Shown: in pieces, positions 20,589 to 25,692 of the stretch | Numbering within the stretch: position 1 is the first letter of the stretch | How the letters are laid out: every line of letters starts with the position of its first letter | NCBI GenBank assembly: GCA_003585735.1 | Contig: NQOH01000002.1 | Coordinates: forward strand, 28,440-54,131 | Direction of reading: 5' to 3' | DNA: 25,692 nucleotides | DNA from: Gardnerella kenyensis | GTDB taxonomy: Bacteria > Actinomycetota > Actinomycetes > Actinomycetales > Bifidobacteriaceae | Notes under the pieces: generated by a model | Seen by the model: only the letters and a program-made list of their open reading frames with translations | Told to the model about the DNA's origin: nothing | Databases searched by the model: none | Translations under genes and position numbers: made by a program

Positions 20589-23183
20589 ATGGAACAAAAG
20601 TTTACAACCCTAGCGCAAGACGCATTAAGCGACGCTGTGCAAAGCGCGGCGGCGGCTGGCAATGCGCAAGTAGACACTTTGCATTTGGCGGATGCCTTAC
20701 TTCGCCAAGAGCAAGGCGTCGTTCGCGCGCTTATTGCTCAGGCGGGGGCGAATGCGCAACAAATCGGTGCTGAAATTCGTAACGCATTAGTGGCATTGCC
20801 TTCATCTACTGGTTCAACTACAACTAAGCCAGATGCAAGTCGTCAGCTTTTGGCTGCCTTAAGCCAGGCAGAAAAAGAAATGCGCGCAATGGGAGACGAA
20901 TACGTTTCTACAGAGCACATGCTTATTGGCATAGTTGCAAGCGCGCCGAATGCTGTTGCGGATATTTTCAAAAAGCACAACGTTTCTGCAGACGCGTTGC
21001 GTAAGGCTGTGCCAACTGTGCGCGGAGGTGCGAAAGTGACGAGTCCGGATGCTGAAGGCAACTACAAAGCGCTCGAAAAGTATTCTGTTGATATGACTGC
21101 GCGCGCTCGCGAAGGAAAGCTCGACCCAGTAATTGGGCGCGATCAGGAAATTCGTCGCGTGATTCAGATTCTTTCTCGCCGCACGAAGAATAATCCTGTG
21201 CTAATTGGCGAGCCGGGCGTTGGTAAAACGGCAGTTGTAGAAGGATTGGCTCAGCGAATTGTTGCAGGAGATGTGCCTACGACTTTGCAAAACAAGCGTC
21301 TTATCAGTCTCGATTTGGCTTCGATGGTTGCAGGTTCGAAGTATCGCGGCGAGTTTGAGGAACGCTTAAAAGCAGTGTTGAAGGAAATTCAGCAATCGGA
21401 CGGTCAAATTATTACGTTTATTGACGAAATTCACACTGTTGTTGGCGCGGGATCTGCAGAAGGTTCAATGGATGCTGGCAATATGCTTAAACCAATGCTT
21501 GCGCGCGGTGAGCTGCGCTTGGTTGGTGCAACTACGCTTAACGAGTATCGCGAGCATATTGAAAAGGATTCCGCGCTTGAACGCAGATTCCAGCAAGTAT
21601 TCGTTGGCGAGCCATCTGTTGAAGATACGGTGACGATTTTGCGCGGACTTAAGCAACGTTACGAAGCGCACCACAAGGTGACTATTAGTGACGATGCAAT
21701 CGTAGCTGCAGCAACGCTTTCAAACCGCTATATTACTGGCAGACAGCTTCCAGATAAGGCGATTGATTTGGTGGATGAAGCGGCAGCTCACTTGCGTATG
21801 GAGCTTGATTCTCAGCCAGAAGAGATCGACGAATTGCAGCGCAAAGTTACGCGTCTTGAAATGGAAGAAATGCAATTGAAGAAAGCGGAAGATGCTGCTG
21901 CACGCGAACGCTTAGAAAAGTTGCAGGAAGAATTAGCTAACTCGCGCGAAAAGCTTGCTGGTTTAAAGGCGCGTTGGGATGCGGAAAAGGCTGGTCATAA
22001 CAAGGTTGGTGATTTGCGAGCGCAACTCGATGCTAAGCGCGTAGAAGCCGACAAATTCACTCGTAAAGGCAATTTGGAGCAGGCGAGCCGTATTTTGTAT
22101 GGCGAAATCCCAAGCATTCAAAAAGCTTTGGAAGAAGCGGAGTCCGAGGCTGCTAACGCTAAGAGTGAAGCGAAAGAGCCGATGGTTCCGGACCAGGTTG
22201 ATGCTGATTCTATTGCTGGAGTCGTTAGCGAATGGACGGGCATTCCTGTTGGTCGCTTGATGCAAGGCGAAAATGAGAAGCTGCTCAACATGGAAAAGGA
22301 GCTTTCTAAGCGTGTGGTTGGTCAAAGTGAAGCAATTCAGGCTATAGCGGATGCTGTGCGCAGAAGCCGCGCTGGAATTGCAGACCCGAATCGCCCAACT
22401 GGTTCGTTCCTGTTCTTGGGTCCTACTGGCGTTGGTAAGACGGAGCTTGCTAAGGCTCTTGCCGACTTCCTGTTTGACGACGAGCGTGCAATGGTTCGCA
22501 TTGATATGAGCGAGTACATGGAAAAGGCTTCCGTTTCTCGTCTAATCGGTGCTGCTCCTGGCTACATTGGCTACGAGGAAGGCGGCCAACTTACTGAAGC
22601 CGTGCGTAGGCGTCCGTATTCTGTAGTGCTTTTTGACGAAGTTGAGAAGGCGCATCCAGAAGTATTCGACGTTTTGTTGCAGGTTTTGGATGATGGTCGT
22701 TTGACTGACGGTCAGGGTAGAACGGTTGATTTTACGAATACGATTTTGATTATGACATCAAACTTGGGTTCGCAATTCCTTGTGCAAGAAGGCTTGGACG
22801 ATGCTGCTAAACGCAAGGCTGTTATGAATGCTGTTCACGCTGAGTTTAAGCCAGAGTTCATCAACCGTTTGGATGAGCTTGTTATGTTCCATCCGTTGAG
22901 CCGCGAAGAGCTTGGTGGAATTGTGGATATTCAAGTTCGTCAAGTGGCTGCACGCTTGAGCGACCGCCGCATTAGCTTGGATGTGAGTGACTCTGCTCGC
23001 GCTTGGCTTGCAGAGCATGGCTACGATCCAGTTTACGGTGCTCGTCCGTTGCGCAGATTGGTTCAGACAGAAATTGGCGATCAGCTTGCGCGGTTGCTGC
23101 TTTCCGGCAAGGTGCATGATGGTGCTCGCGTAGTTGCGGATTGTGAGAATACTAGCGACCATGTGACCCTAAAGATTGCGTAA
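20589..23183 (+). CDS. clpB: ATP-dependent chaperone ClpB
   Basis: Hexameric AAA+ disaggregase that works with DnaK/DnaJ/GrpE to rescue aggregated proteins after heat stress. At 864 residues it has the complete layout: N domain (1-150), first AAA+ module with Walker A GEPGVGKT near 206, the coiled-coil middle domain (about 405-530), and the second AAA+ module with GPTGVGKT near 610, Walker B VVLFDEVEKAHPEV, and a C-terminal domain. The ATG at 20589 has GAGG at 20580-20583. It stands alone behind a HAIR-type promoter and in front of a terminator, which fits a single-gene heat-shock regulon member controlled by HspR. Confidence 0.97.
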   Translation: MEQKFTTLAQDALSDAVQSAAAAGNAQVDTLHLADALLRQEQGVVRALIAQAGANAQQIGAEIRNALVALPSSTGSTTTKPDASRQLLAALSQAEKEMRAMGDEYVSTEHMLIGIVASAPNAVADIFKKHNVSADALRKAVPTVRGGAKVTSPDAEGNYKALEKYSVDMTARAREGKLDPVIGRDQEIRRVIQILSRRTKNNPVLIGEPGVGKTAVVEGLAQRIVAGDVPTTLQNKRLISLDLASMVAGSKYRGEFEERLKAVLKEIQQSDGQIITFIDEIHTVVGAGSAEGSMDAGNMLKPMLARGELRLVGATTLNEYREHIEKDSALERRFQQVFVGEPSVEDTVTILRGLKQRYEAHHKVTISDDAIVAAATLSNRYITGRQLPDKAIDLVDEAAAHLRMELDSQPEEIDELQRKVTRLEMEEMQLKKAEDAAARERLEKLQEELANSREKLAGLKARWDAEKAGHNKVGDLRAQLDAKRVEADKFTRKGNLEQASRILYGEIPSIQKALEEAESEAANAKSEAKEPMVPDQVDADSIAGVVSEWTGIPVGRLMQGENEKLLNMEKELSKRVVGQSEAIQAIADAVRRSRAGIADPNRPTGSFLFLGPTGVGKTELAKALADFLFDDERAMVRIDMSEYMEKASVSRLIGAAPGYIGYEEGGQLTEAVRRRPYSVVLFDEVEKAHPEVFDVLLQVLDDGRLTDGQGRTVDFTNTILIMTSNLGSQFLVQEGLDDAAKRKAVMNAVHAEFKPEFINRLDELVMFHPLSREELGGIVDIQVRQVAARLSDRRISLDVSDSARAWLAEHGYDPVYGARPLRRLVQTEIGDQLARLLLSGKVHDGARVVADCENTSDHVTLKIA

Positions 23184-23197
23184 TCTATGCATTATTT

Positions 23198-23223
23198 AAT
23201 GTAGTCAAATAATGTAGTCAAAT
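23198..23223. repeat. Tandem 13-bp duplication after clpB
   Basis: AATGTAGTCAAAT occurs twice without change at 23198-23210 and 23211-23223, between the clpB stop and its terminator. Confidence 0.92.
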
Positions 23224-23230
23224 AAAACAA

Positions 23231-23278
23231 AGCGTGCTGTTTATTGGATTATTTTCCAGTATGCAGCGCGCTATTTTT
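23231..23278 (+). terminator. Intrinsic terminator after clpB
   Basis: Stem AGCGTGCTG (23231-23239) with CAGCGCGCT (23264-23272), 9 bp with one T-G pair and a long loop, followed by ATTTTT. Confidence 0.75.
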
Positions 23279-23455
23279 GTATCTGAATAAAAAATATTTG
23301 TAGAATTAACTTGTAATAAAAAGGTGGATTTCCCCCTTAATTTTTCGAGTTATTGCTGATAATTGGCATTATAGGATATGCGTATCTTTTAAAATTTTAA
23401 TTGGTTTTTGTAAAAATCTATTTTTTTTTATATTGAATTCTTATAGAATAAGTGT

Positions 23456-23477
23456 ACGTATTCAAGGCTGAATACGT
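23456..23477 (+). promoter_or_regulatory. Inverted repeat with a ribosome site in its loop, before the 42-aa ORF
   Basis: ACGTATTC-AAGGCT-GAATACGT is a perfect 8-bp dyad with a 6-nt loop that contains AAGG, the only Shine-Dalgarno-like word before the ATG at 23479. TAGAAT (23444-23449) could be a -10 placing the transcript start at the first base of the stem, though the -35 region is poor. It could be a 5' RNA hairpin or an operator. Confidence 0.55.
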
Positions 23478-23478
23478 T

Positions 23479-23607
23479 ATGAAGCAGATTGAAAATGGAG
23501 ATACCAATTGGATAAAAGATGGCGTTGAATATTCTGGTGGCTGTATTTTTGGGTTTAATGATACTCCTAGTGGCAACCCTGTCACCATGGAAGTTGGAAG
23601 TAATTAG
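23479..23607 (+). CDS. Putative 42-residue peptide upstream of an ABC transporter
   Basis: Too short for most gene callers. It runs from ATG 23479 to TAG 23605-23607. The peptide begins MKQIENGDTNW, is acidic, contains a Gly-Gly pair at residues 20-21 followed at once by its only cysteine, and ends in a polar, Gly/Asn-rich tail of about 20 residues. No signal peptide or membrane segment. A GG pair about 20 residues in can mark a leader-core boundary in exported peptides, but the next gene is a plain ATPase with no C39 peptidase domain and no modification enzyme is in view. The stop is 47 bp before the ABC ATPase. It may be a peptide substrate, a regulatory leader ORF, or a remnant. An in-frame GTG at 23452 is a weaker start. 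Confidence 0.5.
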   Translation: MKQIENGDTNWIKDGVEYSGGCIFGFNDTPSGNPVTMEVGSN

Positions 23608-23654
23608 TCTAGTTGATATAAATATCAAATTGCTATAACGTTAAGTGGTGAGAT

Positions 23655-24422
23655 ATGCAAGAATCATATGCGGGCTCAGATGTGCAACTTGTTAATGTGA
23701 ATTTTTCGTATGGTAAAAAACAAATTTTGCATAATCTTTCTATAGATTTATCTTTTGGTATATGTGGTCTTTTGGGGCCAAATGGTGCTGGGAAAACTAC
23801 TCTGCTTAACGTTATAGCGACGATTTATGCTCCCTCTAGTGGGAAACTTTTTGTTCATGGCTTTGACGTAACTGATCGTGCGGAAAGGGCTAAAGCTCGG
23901 TCAAATATTGGTTATTTGCCACAGTCATTTGAACTTATGAATGCATCAAGTGTGTTAAAAAATGTTCAATATGCCGCATGGGCGCGAGGTCTATCGTGGA
24001 GTGCTGCGTATCAAGCTGCTTGGAATGCTCTCAAACAGGTTGGCTTGGAAAAACAAGCGCATCGCATAGTTGCTAAAATATCAGGAGGTCAGCGTCAGCG
24101 TGCTGGTATTGCTTGTGTGATTGCTAGTCAGCCTGCAGTACTAATACTTGATGAGCCTACTGTTGGTTTAGATCCTGAGCAGCGTATTGATATTCGTAAT
24201 TTTCTTAAGTCTTATTCGCAAAAGCATACTGTTATTGTCAGTACACATTTAGTAGAAGATTTAGCAGTAATTGCGGATCGGGTTATAGTTCTTAATGAAG
24301 GAATTATATTGCTTGATGGGAAAATGGATAATCTTCTTCAATATGCTAATCGTGAAGATCTTATGGTAACTCCATGGGAATCAGGGTATAGGCATTTGCT
24401 ATCTAAATTTCATAAAAATTAG
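23655..24422 (+). CDS. ABC transporter ATP-binding protein
   Basis: A 255-residue ATPase subunit of the ABC-2/CcmA-like exporter type. Motifs in order are Walker A GPNGAGKTT (near 40-48), Q-loop LPQSFEL, signature ISGGQRQR (the family norm is LSGGQ), Walker B VLILDEPT, D-loop GLDP and H-loop VSTHLVED. The start has GGTGAG about 5 nt upstream. It lies between the 42-residue ORF and a large permease on the same strand, so the three probably form one operon. Similar ATPase-permease pairs in Actinobacteria are mostly uncharacterised and are often called multidrug or antimicrobial-peptide exporters on weak grounds. Substrate is unknown here. Confidence 0.93.
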   Translation: MQESYAGSDVQLVNVNFSYGKKQILHNLSIDLSFGICGLLGPNGAGKTTLLNVIATIYAPSSGKLFVHGFDVTDRAERAKARSNIGYLPQSFELMNASSVLKNVQYAAWARGLSWSAAYQAAWNALKQVGLEKQAHRIVAKISGGQRQRAGIACVIASQPAVLILDEPTVGLDPEQRIDIRNFLKSYSQKHTVIVSTHLVEDLAVIADRVIVLNEGIILLDGKMDNLLQYANREDLMVTPWESGYRHLLSKFHKN

Positions 24423-24493
24423 TAGTAGCAGTAACTGGATATGTATAGTTTCTTATTTCGTTAATGTGGTAGTGAGTAGGGATGTGATTAAAT

Positions 24494-25692
24494 ATGCGTC
24501 AATATTCTAACTTTTTAACTGAATTCGGATTTTTTACGAAAAGTCGTAAGAAGTGCACAATTATTTCACGTATTATGTACCCATTATCTCTAATAAGCAG
24601 TTGTATTTTTAGCTTATTTTTGATTGCATATCCTGTTTTTTTGGGTGTGGCAAATTTTTTAGCGCATAATAATAATTATGCGCTTTGGTTAAGAATTGAT
24701 GTCACGTGGATGCATTGTTTGTCTGATATTGTTGCTTGCATTTTTGGCGCATGGTGTTCATGTAAAGCTTGCTCGCCTAGATGTTTGGTTAATTCTGCGT
24801 GGTGTGCAGGAAAATCAACCAGTCGTTACGCTATTCCTATACTAAAAGGCGCTATACTGTGCAGTTTGTTATATTGCGTAAGTATATTGCCAACAGTAAT
24901 TCAGAGTGATGTAAATATTACAAATTTCCCGTATTTTCCACTATTATGTGGAGGCGTGACGCCAAGTGCATTTTTTGCAATTGGTTTTACTTTAGGAGTA
25001 ATTATTGGCAATCGTTGGGCAATTGTATTCTCAGCTTTATTATCTTTTGCAATAATTTGGTGCTGTATTTATGGCGTCATTATAATGCGTAATGGCACCA
25101 TACCTCAAGGAGATATTTTTCCTAGATATTGGGGTAGTAGTTTATACGCAATACTTCCAGTGTCGGATGCTGGTATTGGTGCTGAGCCTGGTTTGCGAAT
25201 GAACCCATGGTTGGTGGGTTTGCGCACGTTCTTTGTGTGTGTTGTTATTATTTCATGCATTCTTTGTTGCGCGCATATTAGATATTTTTGGCAAAAGGGA
25301 TCTTATTGGCGCATAAAAGCAATAAGTCTTTCTTTAATTATGCCAATAGTATGTGCTTGTTGTATAGCTATGTGGGGTCCAAAACCTTGGATTCGCTCTG
25401 GACCTTTTGTGCCTCAGTGTACGACGTTTAAAGATACTGCTTTTTCTGTTTGTGTACATCCTGAAGAAGCTTATATTCGTAAACTTCGTGCTGTTAAACA
25501 TTTGAAAACTGTTGCTTCTTGGTTTCCTAAGAATCAGAGAGATTCGCAAGGCAAAGGAATTGTGCTTGTACTTGGAAATGCGTTTACTCCAACAAATACT
25601 GAAAAATCTTGGAATCTTACTAATAGTGGTTTAATAAAGTTACGTAATCTTAAAGCTACTGTTATTCAACAACAAACAGATACATTTGTTAG
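24494..25692 (+). CDS. ABC transporter permease, cysteine-rich, truncated by window end
   Basis: The frame is open from ATG 24494 to the last base (399 codons, no stop). The visible part has about six hydrophobic segments, roughly at 29-55, 72-86, 115-135, 157-195, 242-262 and 277-294, and then a soluble, probably extracytoplasmic region from about 295. There are 23 cysteines in 399 residues; five cluster at C88, C90, C93, C97 and C104 in a loop after the second segment, and C309 and C320 frame the start of the outer region (FKDTAFSVCVHPEE). The layout resembles a little-studied actinobacterial permease group that pairs with CcmA-like ATPases. AGTAGGG lies 12 nt before the start. The adjacent ATPase at 23655 is the natural partner. 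Confidence 0.82.
   Translation, partial: MRQYSNFLTEFGFFTKSRKKCTIISRIMYPLSLISSCIFSLFLIAYPVFLGVANFLAHNNNYALWLRIDVTWMHCLSDIVACIFGAWCSCKACSPRCLVNSAWCAGKSTSRYAIPILKGAILCSLLYCVSILPTVIQSDVNITNFPYFPLLCGGVTPSAFFAIGFTLGVIIGNRWAIVFSALLSFAIIWCCIYGVIIMRNGTIPQGDIFPRYWGSSLYAILPVSDAGIGAEPGLRMNPWLVGLRTFFVCVVIISCILCCAHIRYFWQKGSYWRIKAISLSLIMPIVCACCIAMWGPKPWIRSGPFVPQCTTFKDTAFSVCVHPEEAYIRKLRAVKHLKTVASWFPKNQRDSQGKGIVLVLGNAFTPTNTEKSWNLTNSGLIKLRNLKATVIQQQTDTFV

Overview
The window looks like chromosomal DNA from an AT-rich member of the Bifidobacteriaceae, most probably Gardnerella or a close relative. The reasons are an actinobacterial gene set (MurT/GatD, a ppk-mutT1 pair, clpB under a HspR-type HAIR operator, FtsY with an N-terminal membrane anchor) written in low-GC, T/A-ending codons. 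I made the genus call from protein style and gene neighbourhood, without a database search.

Layout. 1-650: three 52-bp hairpin repeats, an otherwise empty stretch and a tRNA-Lys(UUU) on the minus strand. 653-4272: a CGDC glutaredoxin (minus), then ftsY and an ammonium-transporter (Amt) gene (plus). 4273-4549: a non-coding patch with four perfect and two near-perfect DnaA boxes plus AT-rich direct repeats. 4550-9710: a plus-strand run of MATE transporter, replicative helicase dnaB, and murT-gatD (lipid II amidation). 9721-10407: a HicA/HicB toxin-antitoxin pair. 10579-16000: a minus-strand block of upp, an unknown 236-aa protein, mutT1 and ppk, with a 33-bp tandem repeat between ppk and mutT1. 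16250-19382: a possible 32-aa ORF with a strong terminator, then glpF, gluQ-type tRNA-Asp glutamylase and yggS (plus). 19434-20249: a FAH-family hydrolase (minus). 20364-23183: clpB with its HAIR-controlled promoter and a long repeat-bearing leader. 23479-25692: a 42-aa peptide ORF, an ABC ATPase and a cysteine-rich ABC permease cut by the window end.

Functional themes are housekeeping: membrane targeting, nitrogen uptake, replication, cell-wall amidation, nucleotide salvage and sanitation, polyphosphate, and heat-shock disaggregation. Accessory pieces are the HicAB module and the peptide/ABC locus at the right end. The points most worth a second look are the DnaA-box cluster between amt and the MATE-dnaB genes, the Amt protein that has lost most of its pore signature residues, the MurT without its Cys4 zinc ribbon, the peptide/ABC locus, and an unusual number of short tandem repeats (units of 10, 12, 13, 18, 22, 33 and 52 bp) between genes. 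Several genes also have a -10-like hexamer 6-8 nt before the start codon, suggesting leaderless transcripts.
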